Part shown: positions 9,224 to 18,401 of the stretch, piece after piece | Numbering within the stretch: position 1 is the stretch's first letter | Layout of the letters: every line of letters begins with the position of its first letter | From: Afipia sp. OHSU_II-C1 | GTDB taxonomy: Bacteria > Pseudomonadota > Alphaproteobacteria > Rhizobiales > Xanthobacteraceae | Reading direction: 5' to 3' | Length of the DNA: 64,000 nucleotides | Assembly: GCF_000497575.1 (NCBI RefSeq) | Contig: NZ_APJI01000006.1 | Location: 456,001 to 520,000 of the forward strand | Notes under the pieces: generated by a model | What the model was told of the DNA's origin: nothing | Database searches by the model: none | The model's input: only the letters and a program-made list of their open reading frames with translations | Made by a program: the position numbers and the translations under genes

Positions 9224-10405
9224 TTACCGCTTGATGTATTGCAAACCGTTCTCGCAAAGATCGTAAGTCACCATGGTCTCGCCGGATTGCGGCCGGTTCA
9301 GCCATTCCGGATGAGACATGGAGGTGTAGACGTCGCGCTCGCCCGCCGCCCAGTGCTCGACCATTCCGATCCGCGAGAAATCGTAATCCTTCGACGAGGC
9401 TTCATGCGTCTTGCTGCGATAGATCAGGTGAACCACCGTCACGGTGTTCTCCTTCGCCGCCTCATTGAGCGTGGCGACCAGCGGGTCGTCCTTGAAACTC
9501 TCCGGCAGCTTGGCGATCAGTTCGCGCACGGCCTTCTTGGCATCGTGAACCTTCTTGGCCTTGTCGGTGTTCATGCGCGTTCGGCTGGAATACCGGATGT
9601 CCTTTTCACGCTCGGCCGCCTCGACCAGTGACTGCGGCAACGGCCCGCGCGCGCTGAACAGATCGACCTGAAAAATCAGGAGATCGGTCTTGGTCTCGGC
9701 ATCCAGCACATAGTCCAGCGGCGTGTTGGAGGCGATGCCGCCGTCCCAGTAATGCTCGCCCTCGATTTCGATGGGCGGGAAACCCGGCGGCAACGCGCCG
9801 GAGGCCATGATGTGCTCCGGCCCGATTTTCTTGCCGCGTTTCTTGAACTCGTGATTGTCGAAGTATTCGAAATTCCCCGTCCTGATATTGACCGCACCGA
9901 CACTCAGGCGCACGCCGTCACTGTTGATGCGATCGAAATCCACCAGCCGCTCCAGCGTTCCGCGCAGCGGCGTGGTGTCGTAATAGCTCTGCGACTGCGG
10001 GCTGCCCGGCGGCCAGACCGGCGCCGGCGGAAAACGCGGCGTGAAAAAGCCCGGCACGCCGAAGGTCGCGATCAGCGCGGCGCTGGTTTCGTTGAACACC
10101 GAGCGCACATGATCGCTCTGCACGAGCGGAGCCCAGGGCATCGGCGAACCCGACGACACCAGTTCCCAGAACTCCTTGAGCTTTCCGACCCGTTTTTCTC
10201 TCGGATTGCCGGCAATGATCGCAGCGTTGATCGCACCGATCGAAATACCCGCAATCCATTTCGGCTCGAAATCGTGATGACAGAGCGCCTGATAGGCCCC
10301 GGCCTGATAGGAGCCAAGCGCGCCCCCGCCTTGCAGGACCAGCACGCGCTGCGCCTCTGCGGGGATCGATACGGCTGTCTCTCTGTGGGGGGAAAGCTGA
10401 TCCAT
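9224..10405 (-). CDS. Patatin-like phospholipase with C-terminal DUF3734 region
   Basis: The 393-residue protein has all the patatin elements: the oxyanion loop GGGALG (26-31), nucleophile elbow GISIG with Ser55, and the second catalytic residue in DGG with Asp221. The C-terminal part (about 270-393), with YDFSRIGMVEHWAAGERD, matches the DUF3734 extension found in a bacterial subset. It is a serine hydrolase acting on lipids or possibly polyester. Its place directly upstream of bdhA, in one transcription unit, hints at a role in polyhydroxybutyrate granule turnover; that link is inference. No signal peptide is seen, so a cytoplasmic location is likely. Confidence 0.87.
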   Translation of the reverse strand: MDQLSPHRETAVSIPAEAQRVLVLQGGGALGSYQAGAYQALCHHDFEPKWIAGISIGAINAAIIAGNPREKRVGKLKEFWELVSSGSPMPWAPLVQSDHVRSVFNETSAALIATFGVPGFFTPRFPPAPVWPPGSPQSQSYYDTTPLRGTLERLVDFDRINSDGVRLSVGAVNIRTGNFEYFDNHEFKKRGKKIGPEHIMASGALPPGFPPIEIEGEHYWDGGIASNTPLDYVLDAETKTDLLIFQVDLFSARGPLPQSLVEAAEREKDIRYSSRTRMNTDKAKKVHDAKKAVRELIAKLPESFKDDPLVATLNEAAKENTVTVVHLIYRSKTHEASSKDYDFSRIGMVEHWAAGERDVYTSMSHPEWLNRPQSGETMVTYDLCENGLQYIKR

Positions 10406-10521
10406 AGGCCATCACTCGACGACACCGGCAGGGAACCGATGTTGCAGCACGGTGGCCCCAGTTCGCAGCCGCGTCAATCGGCGAAAATGCGAGGAACGTC
10501 ACAGAAGTTTTATCTGGCTGC

Positions 10522-11031
10522 CTATCTGGAATCCGGCGCGGCCAGGATCAATGTCCAGAACACCTTGTATTTGGTGTTCGGGACATAAGTCGCCGCAATG
10601 CCCATTTTTGTGACACCGCTGGCCAGCATGTTGGCCTTGTGCGGCGGCGAGTCGCGCCATCCCGAGAAGGCTTCCGCGAGGGTGTGATAGCCGGCCGAGA
10701 CGTTTTCGACCGCCTTGGTGGCGTCGAAACCCGAGGCCTTGATGCGCTTGTCGAGCGGTCCCGCCACGTTGTGATCGAGTTTGTTGCGGGCGCCCATGGC
10801 GTTCGACTGCGCCTCGGCGGCCTTCATCAGCAGGGGATCGACCTGAACCGCGCCGAGGCCGTTGTTCTGCCGGTAGCCGGAGATCATCGAGGCCGCGACG
10901 TTGGGATCGAGCTTCGCACCGGCATTGGCCATGCTGAGATAGAACGCCGGCTGCTCGGTGGACGGTTCGCCGCCCGTTCCGCAGCCGCTCAGGATCGTCA
11001 GCGCCAGAATGGCCCCCGCCACGCGTATCAT
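10522..11031 (-). CDS. CAP/SCP-domain lipoprotein
   Basis: This 169-residue protein has a lipoprotein signal (MIRVAGAILALTILSGC, lipid-modified Cys17). The mature part is a CAP (SCP/PR-1) domain: NKLDHNVAGPLDKRI supplies one His, and SAGYHTLAEAFSGWRDSPPH gives the second cavity region and its conserved W-SPPH. Bacterial CAP proteins are extracytoplasmic and mostly of unknown function. ATG 11031 is chosen because GGGGAAG sits 3 bp before it; an upstream TTG at 11043 lies inside that ribosome binding site. Confidence 0.82.
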   Translation of the reverse strand: MIRVAGAILALTILSGCGTGGEPSTEQPAFYLSMANAGAKLDPNVAASMISGYRQNNGLGAVQVDPLLMKAAEAQSNAMGARNKLDHNVAGPLDKRIKASGFDATKAVENVSAGYHTLAEAFSGWRDSPPHKANMLASGVTKMGIAATYVPNTKYKVFWTLILAAPDSR

Positions 11032-11136
11032 ATGCTTCCCCAACCAATGGTCGGCACTTGTTGCACACCAACCGTGGCTGAAAGGTGAACGCGGCGTTGA
11101 TTAGGGGAACCTGCCATTCCGGCGACAGTCCCAACG

Positions 11137-11212
11137 GTCATTGCGAGCGAAGCGAAGCAATCCATTCTTGGGAAAGCTGGATTGCTTCGTCGCTTGCGCT
11201 CCTCGCAATGAC
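11137..11212. repeat. Dispersed palindromic repeat, copy B
   Basis: Its arms begin GTCATTGCGAGCGAAGCG and end CGCTCCTCGCAATGAC, with a 13-bp spacer between TCCA and TGGA. It is placed immediately downstream of the cysA stop codon, where the hairpin could protect the 3' end of the sulfate transporter mRNA. It has the same orientation as copy C. Confidence 0.88.
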
Positions 11213-11224
11213 GGAAAAGAGCGA

Positions 11225-12274
11225 TCAGGAGGCGGCCGGGAACAGCCGGTAGCGGCGCGGCTGCAGGCTGACCACATCGCCGGGCTTGAGGTCGCGGTCG
11301 CGCGGCGCATCGATCTCGATCAGGGTCTCGTTGGCGCCGTTATGCAGCACCACGTCCGCCCGCTGGGTCGGGCCGAACGCACGCACATACTTGACGTCAC
11401 CCTCAAGGATGCCGCTGCCGTTCGGCACGATCGACACGTCATGGCGACGGATAAAGAGGTTCGACGGGCCGGACGCGGCGTCGCGCGGCTCGAGGTTCAG
11501 CACCTTGTCGCCGAGGCGGACCTTGCCGTCCGACACCTGCACCGGCAGCACGATGGATTCACCGATGAAGCCGTGCACGAAGGCGGTGGCCGGATTGTCG
11601 TAAACGTCACCGGGCGTGCCGATCTGCTCGATCTTGCCCTTGTCCATCACCACCACGCGGTTGGCGACTTCCAGCGCCTCTTCCTGATCGTGGGTGACGA
11701 AAATCGAGGTGACGTGAATCTCGTCATGGAGCTGGCGCAGCCAGCGGCGCAGTTCCTTGCGCACCTTGGCATCGAGCGCGCCGAACGGTTCGTCGAGCAG
11801 CAGGATGCGCGGCTCGATGGCGAGCGCACGCGCCAGCGCGATGCGCTGCCGCTGACCGCCGGACAACTGGCTCGGATAGCGGTCCGCCAGCCAGTCGAGC
11901 TGCACCAGATCGAGCAACTCCTTTACGCGCTTCTTGATGTGCGCCTCGTCCTTGCGGACCGATCGCGGCTGCACGCGAAGACCGAACGCGACGTTCTCGA
12001 ACACGCTCATGTGGCGGAACAGCGCGTAGTGCTGGAATACGAAACCGACATGACGCTCGCCGGCGCCGCGCGACAGCGCATCCTCGCCGTCGAAGATCAC
12101 CGAGCCTTCATCCGGCCAGTCGAGACCCGCGATGATACGCAGCAACGAGGTCTTGCCCGATCCCGACGGCCCGAGCAGCGCCACCAGCTCGCCGGTGGCA
12201 ACCTTGAGATCGACATGATCGAGTGCGGCAAAGGTGCCGAACTTCTTCACGATGTTGCGGACTTCAATCGTCAC
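11225..12274 (-). CDS. cysA: Sulfate/thiosulfate ABC transporter ATPase CysA
   Basis: This 349-residue ATPase drives sulfate and thiosulfate import at the inner membrane. Walker A GPSGSGKT is at 35-42, signature LSGGQRQR at 137-144, and Walker B ends in D161-E162. A C-terminal TOBE-like region follows from about 240. It is the last gene of sbp-cysT-cysW-cysA and overlaps cysW by 11 bp. It is the only CysA in the window although there are two sets of permease genes, so it probably energises both. Confidence 0.95.
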   Translation of the reverse strand: MTIEVRNIVKKFGTFAALDHVDLKVATGELVALLGPSGSGKTSLLRIIAGLDWPDEGSVIFDGEDALSRGAGERHVGFVFQHYALFRHMSVFENVAFGLRVQPRSVRKDEAHIKKRVKELLDLVQLDWLADRYPSQLSGGQRQRIALARALAIEPRILLLDEPFGALDAKVRKELRRWLRQLHDEIHVTSIFVTHDQEEALEVANRVVVMDKGKIEQIGTPGDVYDNPATAFVHGFIGESIVLPVQVSDGKVRLGDKVLNLEPRDAASGPSNLFIRRHDVSIVPNGSGILEGDVKYVRAFGPTQRADVVLHNGANETLIEIDAPRDRDLKPGDVVSLQPRRYRLFPAAS

Positions 12275-13127
12275 TTGCGGTCTGTCCTTCTTCGAGATGG
12301 CTTTCGAGGACCGTTTTCACGATCAGCGTGACGAGCGCCAGGAATGCGAGCAGCGAGGCGATCGCGAACGAAGCCACAAACTGGTACTCATTGTACAGGA
12401 TTTCGACGAGCAGCGGCATGGTGTTGGTCTCGCCGCGGATATGGCCCGAGACCACCGAAACCGCGCCGAATTCGCCCATGGCGCGGGCATTGCAGAGCAA
12501 AACGCCGTAAAGGATGCCCCATTTGATGTTGGGGATGGTGACCCGCAGGAAGGTGCGCAGGCCGGATGCGCCGAGCGAAATCGCCGCCTCCTCCTCCTGG
12601 GTTCCCTGCTCCTGCATCAGCGGGATCAGTTCGCGCGCCACGAACGGAAACGTCACGAAGGTCGTCGCCAGCGCGATGCCGGGCACCGCGAACAGGATCT
12701 GGACGCCATGCGCCATCAGCCAGGTGCCGAAGTAGCCCTGCGCGCCGAACAGCAATACGAACACCAGACCCGAGATCACCGGACTGACGGAAAACGGAAG
12801 ATCGATCAGGGTGATCAGGAACACCTTGCCGGGAAATTCGAACTTCGCGATGGCCCAGGCCGCGATCACGCCGAACACGAGGTTCAGTCCCACCGAGATG
12901 ACGGCGACGGTCAGCGTCAGCCTGATCGCCGACAGCGCTTCAGGATCGGACAGCGCAGCGAGATAAGCGCCGATGCCTTTCGAGAACGCTTCGGTGAACA
13001 CCACGACCAGCGGCAGCACCACAAAGATCGTCAGGAAGCCGACGGCAATGGTGATGAGAAACCAGCGCACCCAAGCGGGCTCGGTTCTGACCTGATACGC
13101 GGGCGCGATGCGTTGTTTGGTGGCCAT
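12264..13127 (-). CDS. cysW: Sulfate ABC transporter permease CysW
   Basis: The 287-residue inner-membrane permease has about six helices and the EAA-type cytoplasmic loop ([20 protein letters not shown]) that contacts the ATPase. The motif [20 protein letters not shown] is typical of CysW. It pairs with CysT as the membrane core of the sulfate importer. The gene is 8 bp from cysT and overlaps cysA. Confidence 0.94.
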   Translation of the reverse strand: MATKQRIAPAYQVRTEPAWVRWFLITIAVGFLTIFVVLPLVVVFTEAFSKGIGAYLAALSDPEALSAIRLTLTVAVISVGLNLVFGVIAAWAIAKFEFPGKVFLITLIDLPFSVSPVISGLVFVLLFGAQGYFGTWLMAHGVQILFAVPGIALATTFVTFPFVARELIPLMQEQGTQEEEAAISLGASGLRTFLRVTIPNIKWGILYGVLLCNARAMGEFGAVSVVSGHIRGETNTMPLLVEILYNEYQFVASFAIASLLAFLALVTLIVKTVLESHLEEGQTASDD

Positions 13128-13135
13128 GACGCCGC

Positions 13136-13978
13136 TCAGACCGAAACCGCGACGCCGCGCGTTTGCGCCCAGCGTTGAATGCGGTTGATGGTGAAGATAA
13201 TCAGGAACGAGACAACCAGCATGATCACAGCGATCGCCGTCGCATCCGCGTAACGAAACTCCGACAGCCGGATCACGATCAGGAGCGGCGCGATTTCCGA
13301 GACGTTCGGCAGGTTGCCGGCGATGAAGATGACCGAGCCGTATTCTCCAACGGCGCGAGCGAACGCGAGCGCGAAGCCGGTGAGAATCGCCGGCGTCAGG
13401 CTTGGCAGGATCACACGCCGGATAATGTCCCAGCGCGACGCGCCGAGACTTGCGGCGGCTTCCTCGACCTCGACTTCAAGATCGAGCAGCACCGGCTGCA
13501 CCGTGCGCACCACGAACGGAAAACCAATGAAGATCATCGCCACGAAAATGCCGATCGGCGTGAAGGCGACTTTAATGCCCCACTCCGCCAGTGGCGCACC
13601 GAGCCAGCCCTTCTGCGCGAACAGCGCCGTCAGCGCCACGCCGGCAACAGCCGTCGGCAGCGCGAACGGGACATCGACAATGGCATCGAAGATACGGCGG
13701 CCGGGAAACCTGTAACGCACCAGCACCCAGACGATGACCATGCCCATCACGAGATTGACGAGCGCGGCAAGGAACGCGAGGCCGAACGAAATCTTCAGCG
13801 CGTTGAGCGTGCGCCGGGCGGTGAGAATGTCCCAGAACTGAAGCAGGCTCAGTTCGGAGGTTTTGAGGAAAAGACCCGCGAGCGGAATCAGCACAATGAT
13901 CGACAGCCATGTCAGCGTCAGCCCCATGGTGAGGCCAAAACCCGGCAATGCCCGTCGTCGTCCTGCTCCTCCGCTCAC
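13136..13978 (-). CDS. cysT: Sulfate ABC transporter permease CysT (CysU)
   Basis: The 280-residue permease has a first helix near residues 15-37, the DVPFALPTAVAGVALTALFA motif characteristic of CysT, and the EAA loop VEVEEAAASLGASRWDIIRR. It forms the heteromeric membrane channel with CysW. It lies 26 bp downstream of the sulfate-binding protein gene in the same operon. Confidence 0.94.
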   Translation of the reverse strand: MSGGAGRRRALPGFGLTMGLTLTWLSIIVLIPLAGLFLKTSELSLLQFWDILTARRTLNALKISFGLAFLAALVNLVMGMVIVWVLVRYRFPGRRIFDAIVDVPFALPTAVAGVALTALFAQKGWLGAPLAEWGIKVAFTPIGIFVAMIFIGFPFVVRTVQPVLLDLEVEVEEAAASLGASRWDIIRRVILPSLTPAILTGFALAFARAVGEYGSVIFIAGNLPNVSEIAPLLIVIRLSEFRYADATAIAVIMLVVSFLIIFTINRIQRWAQTRGVAVSV

Positions 13979-14004
13979 GATGCCCCCATCACTCCGCGAT
14001 CAGA

Positions 14005-15009
14005 TCAGTTCTTGTAGATCTGATCGAAAACACCGCCTTCACCGAAGTGCTCCTTTTGCGCCTTGGTCCAACCGCCGAACACGTCGTCGATCGTAAAAAG
14101 GTCAACCTTTGCAAAGGCGTCCGCATATTTCTCGCCGACCGCTGCGTCGCGCGGGCGATAGAAATTGCGCGCCGCAATTTCCTGGCCTTCCTTGGTGTAC
14201 CAGTATTTCAGGTAGGCTTCAGCAGCGGCGCGGGTGCCCTTCTTGTCAGCAACCGTGTCCACCACCGCGATCGGCGGTTCGGCCAGGATCGACAGCGGCG
14301 GCGCCACGATCTCGAACTTGTCCTTGCCGAATTCCTTCACCGCGAGGAACGCCTCGTTCTCCCACGCCAGCAGCACGTCGCCGACGCCGCGCTCCACGAA
14401 CGTCACCGTCGAGCCGCGCGCGCCGGTATCGAGCACCGGCACGTTCTTGAAGATATCGCCGACGAATTTCTTGGCCTTGTCCTCGGAGCCGTACTTCTTC
14501 AGCGCGTAACCCCACGCCGCGAGATAATTCCAGCGCGCGCCACCGGAGGTCTTCGGGTTCGGCGTGATGACCTGCACGCCGCTCTTGATCAGATCGTCCC
14601 AGTCCTTGATGCCCTTCGGATTGCCCTTGCGCACGAGGAACACGATGGTCGAGGTGTACGGCGACGAATTCTGCGGCAGGCTCTTCTGCCAGTCCTTCTT
14701 CAGCAGCCCCTTGCCCGCGATCGCATCGATGTCATAGGCGAGCGCCAGCGTCACCACATCGGCCTGCAAACCGTCGATCACCGAACGGGCCTGCGATCCC
14801 GAGCCGCCATGCGACTGCTTGATCTCGATGCTCTTGCCGGTGTCCTTCTGATACGCAGCAGCGAACGCCTTGTTGAAATCACCATAGAGCTCGCGCGTCG
14901 GATCGTACGACACATTGAGCAGCGACACATCCGCAGCAAGCGCCGAGCCTGCCCAGACCAGACTTCCGATCAGCAGAAGACGGCTAATCACTGAATTGGG
15001 GCGAACCAT
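14005..15009 (-). CDS. sbp: Periplasmic sulfate-binding protein
   Basis: The 334-residue protein has a cleaved signal peptide ([15 protein letters not shown]) and the family motifs [30 protein letters not shown] and [19 protein letters not shown], which form the sulfate-binding cleft. It delivers sulfate to CysTW. The start at 15009 is chosen because GGAG stands 7 bp upstream; in-frame ATGs further up lack a ribosome binding site. It is first in sbp-cysTWA, 154 bp downstream of cysH, and could be read from its own promoter or from the cysG operon. Confidence 0.93.
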   Translation of the reverse strand: MVRPNSVISRLLLIGSLVWAGSALAADVSLLNVSYDPTRELYGDFNKAFAAAYQKDTGKSIEIKQSHGGSGSQARSVIDGLQADVVTLALAYDIDAIAGKGLLKKDWQKSLPQNSSPYTSTIVFLVRKGNPKGIKDWDDLIKSGVQVITPNPKTSGGARWNYLAAWGYALKKYGSEDKAKKFVGDIFKNVPVLDTGARGSTVTFVERGVGDVLLAWENEAFLAVKEFGKDKFEIVAPPLSILAEPPIAVVDTVADKKGTRAAAEAYLKYWYTKEGQEIAARNFYRPRDAAVGEKYADAFAKVDLFTIDDVFGGWTKAQKEHFGEGGVFDQIYKN

Positions 15010-15134
15010 TTCAAACTCCATTCGAACTGACGACATCATCGCCATCAGGGAAGGCGTGAAACTCTGGAACTCGCGTGGTTATGTCAACGAAACCGGATTT
15101 CATTCTTAGCAAGGATGCTGGACAAACGTTCCAA

Positions 15135-15149
15135 GAAATCGCGATTTTC
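15135..15149. promoter_or_regulatory. Palindrome between cysH and sbp
   Basis: GAAATCGCGATTTTC contains a perfect 12-bp palindrome (AAATCGCGATTT). It lies in the 154-bp gap upstream of the sbp-cysTWA genes. It could be a regulator site for that operon; its GAAA...TTTC outline loosely recalls the palindromes upstream of cysG and cysD, but the centre differs. It lacks the GC-rich stem and T-run of a terminator. Confidence 0.3.
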
Positions 15150-15163
15150 AAGAAGGCAAAATT

Positions 15164-15913
15164 TTACGAAGTTTTGGTGACGTGAATCCCGCACTCCGTC
15201 TTGCCTCGGTCGCGCCAGCGGCCCGCGCGCGGATCCTCGCCGGGAAGCGTTCGGCTGGTGCAAGGCATACACCCGATCGAGGTGAAGCCGGATGCGACCA
15301 AAGGATGCGGCGGCAGATTCATTGTTGAATACAGCGCTTTCAGTTCATCCAGCGTCGCATTCGCAAGAGGATTGAACTTCAGCCGCGCACCGTCGGCCTC
15401 GACCACCGGAATTGCGGCGCGGTCGCCGCCCTGGAACCGCTTGCGGCCATTGATCCAGCCATCGAACGACGACAGCGCACGCGCCAGCGGCTCGACCTTG
15501 CGGATGAAGCAGCACTGATCGGGGTTTGAGAACCACAGATCGCGATCCTTGTCCTCGCGATCAAGCGTCTCCGTCAGCGGATGAATCGTGCGCACATCGG
15601 TCAGCCCAAGCAGCTTCGTAAGCGTATCGCGATAGGCCAGCGTTTCCTCGAACAGCCAGCCGGTGTCGAGAAACACGACCGGGATCGCCGGATCGACATC
15701 CGCTGCGATCTTCAGCAGCGCCGCCGACTCGGTGCCGAATGACGACACCACCGCCAGCTTGTCGCGGCCGACAGCCTTGATGGCAGCCGTGATGATCTCT
15801 CCCGGCGACGCCTTGGCGAGCGCGCGGTCGAGTTCGGCCGCTTCGGCAACGATCCGCGATGACGACGGCGTCGCGGATGACGGCGACAGGAAGGACGGTG
15901 TAGCAACGGTCAT
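15164..15913 (-). CDS. cysH: Assimilatory adenylylsulfate (APS) reductase
   Basis: This 249-residue enzyme reduces activated sulfate to sulfite. It has the C134-C135 and C215-x2-C218 pairs that hold a [4Fe-4S] cluster, which marks the APS-using type rather than the PAPS-using enterobacterial type. The catalytic cysteine is in the C-terminal ECGIH motif (Cys241). The PP-loop-like start is VVSSFGTESAALL. The start codon overlaps the DUF934 stop by 4 bp, so translation is coupled. Reductant (thioredoxin or glutaredoxin) genes are not nearby. Confidence 0.94.
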   Translation of the reverse strand: MTVATPSFLSPSSATPSSSRIVAEAAELDRALAKASPGEIITAAIKAVGRDKLAVVSSFGTESAALLKIAADVDPAIPVVFLDTGWLFEETLAYRDTLTKLLGLTDVRTIHPLTETLDREDKDRDLWFSNPDQCCFIRKVEPLARALSSFDGWINGRKRFQGGDRAAIPVVEADGARLKFNPLANATLDELKALYSTMNLPPHPLVASGFTSIGCMPCTSRTLPGEDPRAGRWRDRGKTECGIHVTKTS

Positions 15914-16422
15914 GAGCGTACTCCTTCCGGCAGATGCATCAGCCGGCGATGAAACGCCGTGACGCGGCCGTCGCCAGTCGGCTGATAGAACACCGAGTAA
16001 CGCTTCGCGACGATTGCAAAGGCCTCGGCATCGCTCTGCTTCTTCACTTCAAACGCATCGAACCCGGCGCGCAGCATGAACACGAACTGATCGCGCAGCA
16101 CCTGACCGGTGGCGCGCAGCTCGCCGCGAAACTTGTAACGCTCCCGCAGCAGGCGCGCCTGCGTGTAGGCGCGGCCGTCCCGGAACACCGGAAACACCAG
16201 CGCCACCGCCGCCAGTCTGCCGAGATATGGCAAGAGATCGTCGACGTCGCGGTTGTTCGGCCAGATCACGCCAGTCTTGCCGCTGCGCGACAGCGCGGCT
16301 TCCGGATCTTTCAGGAAGCGCTCGGCGGGAACCAGCACCGCGCCGCCGGCGGGAAGTTCCGCGTCGTCGGCAAGATGCACGAATTCGTCGGTGACGATGG
16401 CGTTGCCCTTAACGAGTGGCAT
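15910..16422 (-). CDS. DUF934 family protein of the cys operon
   Basis: This 170-residue soluble protein (starting MPLVKGNAIV) belongs to DUF934, a family nearly always encoded next to sulfite reductase in alphaproteobacteria. Motifs seen are GVIWPNNRDVDDL and RYKFRGELRATGQVLRDQFVF. An AAGGAG ribosome binding site supports ATG 16422 over an upstream frame start. It overlaps cysI by 14 bp and cysH by 4 bp. The biochemical role is unproven; context suggests a helper of sulfite reduction. Confidence 0.87.
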   Translation of the reverse strand: MPLVKGNAIVTDEFVHLADDAELPAGGAVLVPAERFLKDPEAALSRSGKTGVIWPNNRDVDDLLPYLGRLAAVALVFPVFRDGRAYTQARLLRERYKFRGELRATGQVLRDQFVFMLRAGFDAFEVKKQSDAEAFAIVAKRYSVFYQPTGDGRVTAFHRRLMHLPEGVRS

Positions 16423-18064
16423 AGACCCGCTCCTTGAAAGGCTCGACGCCAAGACGCTTCACCGCATCGACGAACAGCTCCTGGGGCCGCTGGCGCAGCG
16501 CCAGATAGGCTTCGACAATGTCCTCAATCACATCGGCCACCTGATCGAACGGCACCGCAGGCCCCACGAGGTTGCCGAGCACGGCATTCTCGTCGGCGCG
16601 GCCGCCGATGGTGATCTGGTAGAATTCCTCGCCGTTCTTCTCGACGCCGAGAATGCCGATATGGCCGACATGGTGATGACCGCAGGCATTGATGCAGCCG
16701 GAGATATTGACGTGCAGCCGGCCTATCAGGTTCGCCGTGTCGTGGTTGGCGAACCGACGGGTGATCTCCTGTGCGATCGGAATCGAACGGGCGTTGGCGA
16801 GCGAGCAGTAATCGAGACCGGGGCAGGCAATGATATCGGTGACGAGATTCACGTTCGGCGTCGCGACGCCGATCTTGTCGAGCGCACGCCACAGCGCCGG
16901 CAGATCGCGCCTGGCGACATGCGGCAGCGCCAGATTCTGCTCGTGACCGACCCGGATTTCGCCGAACGAATATTTGTCGGCGAGATCGGCGATCTCATCG
17001 AGCTGCTCGGCGGTCGCATCGCCCGGAGGGCCGCCCACCGGCTTCAATGACAGCGTGACGATGCCGTAACCGGGCTGCTTGTGCTCAGCGACGGAGTTCT
17101 TGTACCACGCCTCGAAATTCGGATTTTGCAGCGCCTTTTTCAGCTCGTCCGGCGTGTCCGAAAGCTTTTCGTACTTCGGATAGAAGAAGCGCGAGCGGAT
17201 GTCCTCGATCTCGGCCTCGTCGAGCGCCAGCGCGCCGTCGCGCATCTGCACCCACTCCTCCTCGACCTCCCGCTTGAATTTCTCGATGCCAAGCTCGTGG
17301 ACCAGGATCTTGATGCGCGCCTTGTAGATATTGTCGCGGCGGCCGTACTGGTTGTAGACGCGCAGAATCGCCTCGACATAGCTCAGGATGTCGCGGTGGC
17401 TGACGAATTCATTGATGGTCTTGCCGATGAACGGCGTGCGGCCCAGACCGCCACCGACCAGCACCTCGAAGCCGGTCTCGCCGGCGGCATTCCTGTGAAT
17501 GCGCAGGCCGATGTCGTGAACCTTGATGGCGGCGCGATCGTGTTCGCTTGCGGTGATGGCGAACTTGAACTTGCGCGGCAGGAACGAGAACTCCGGATGC
17601 AGCGTCGAATACTGCCGCAGGATTTCCGCCCAGATGCGCGGGTCTTCGACTTCGCCCGGCGCCACGCCCGCCCACTGGTCGGAGGTCACGTTGCGAATGC
17701 AGTTGCCCGAGGTCTGCATGCCGTGAATGCCGACCTCGGCGAGATCCGCCAGCGCGTCGGGCAATTCGGCGAGCTTGATCCAGTTGTACTGGATATTCTG
17801 CCGGGTGGTGAAATGGCCGTAGCCGCGGTCATACTTGCGCGCGACATGCGCCAGCGCGCGCATCTGCTTCGACGACAGGGTCCCGTACGGGATCGCGATC
17901 CGCAGCATGTAGGCGTGCAGTTGCAGATAGACGCCGTTCATCAGGCGCAACGACTTGAATTCGTCTTCCGTCAGTTCGCCGGACAGACGGCGCGCCACCT
18001 GGTCACGGAATTCCAGGACGCGTTCGTTGACGATGGTCCGGTCGAGTTCGTCGTAAGCGTACAT
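16409..18064 (-). CDS. cysI: Sulfite reductase hemoprotein (siroheme, [4Fe-4S])
   Basis: The 551-residue enzyme carries out the six-electron reduction of sulfite to sulfide. The cluster and siroheme ligands are intact: C414-x5-C420 (CPGLDYC) and C457-x3-C461 (CINAC), followed by GHHHVGHIG. The frame stays open for 79 more codons upstream, but that part overlaps the DUF2849 gene; MYAYDELDRT at 18064, with AAGG upstream, is the natural start. No cysJ flavoprotein lies in the window, so the electron donor is probably ferredoxin or an unlinked reductase. Confidence 0.93.
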   Translation of the reverse strand: MYAYDELDRTIVNERVLEFRDQVARRLSGELTEDEFKSLRLMNGVYLQLHAYMLRIAIPYGTLSSKQMRALAHVARKYDRGYGHFTTRQNIQYNWIKLAELPDALADLAEVGIHGMQTSGNCIRNVTSDQWAGVAPGEVEDPRIWAEILRQYSTLHPEFSFLPRKFKFAITASEHDRAAIKVHDIGLRIHRNAAGETGFEVLVGGGLGRTPFIGKTINEFVSHRDILSYVEAILRVYNQYGRRDNIYKARIKILVHELGIEKFKREVEEEWVQMRDGALALDEAEIEDIRSRFFYPKYEKLSDTPDELKKALQNPNFEAWYKNSVAEHKQPGYGIVTLSLKPVGGPPGDATAEQLDEIADLADKYSFGEIRVGHEQNLALPHVARRDLPALWRALDKIGVATPNVNLVTDIIACPGLDYCSLANARSIPIAQEITRRFANHDTANLIGRLHVNISGCINACGHHHVGHIGILGVEKNGEEFYQITIGGRADENAVLGNLVGPAVPFDQVADVIEDIVEAYLALRQRPQELFVDAVKRLGVEPFKERVYATR

Positions 18065-18089
18065 AACGATTGCCTTGAAGGGTCGCGGC

Positions 18090-18401
18090 TCAGGCCGAAA
18101 CGAGAAGATCGATGGTGACGCCTTGCTGGCGGATTTTCTCGCGCAGATTGCCCGGCTGGATGCCATCCTCGCCGATTTCCACCGGCGCGATGTAGGCGCC
18201 CACCGCGCCGACATCGTCGGCGACCGATTCAGCGAGCAGGGCGCGCGCATCATCTGCGTTCCGGACGATGGCGGCGTCGGACAGCCTGACCGACCAGCCA
18301 TGAGAAACGGTGCGATAGATCACGGCTCCATCGCCGGTGCGGTTGGCGGTGACGATGGACGGGCCGTTGATTTTGATTTTCTGTTGCAGAGGTGAGGTCA
18401 T
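18090..18401 (-). CDS. DUF2849 family protein of the cys operon
   Basis: The 103-residue protein of unknown function has the motif ANRTGDGAVIYRT near the N-terminus and an acidic C-terminal half. DUF2849 genes typically sit between cysG and cysI in alphaproteobacteria, as here. It overlaps cysG by 4 bp (ATGA) and ends 25 bp before cysI. A small accessory role in sulfite reduction or siroheme handling is a guess from context only. Confidence 0.85.
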   Translation of the reverse strand: MTSPLQQKIKINGPSIVTANRTGDGAVIYRTVSHGWSVRLSDAAIVRNADDARALLAESVADDVGAVGAYIAPVEIGEDGIQPGNLREKIRQQGVTIDLLVSA

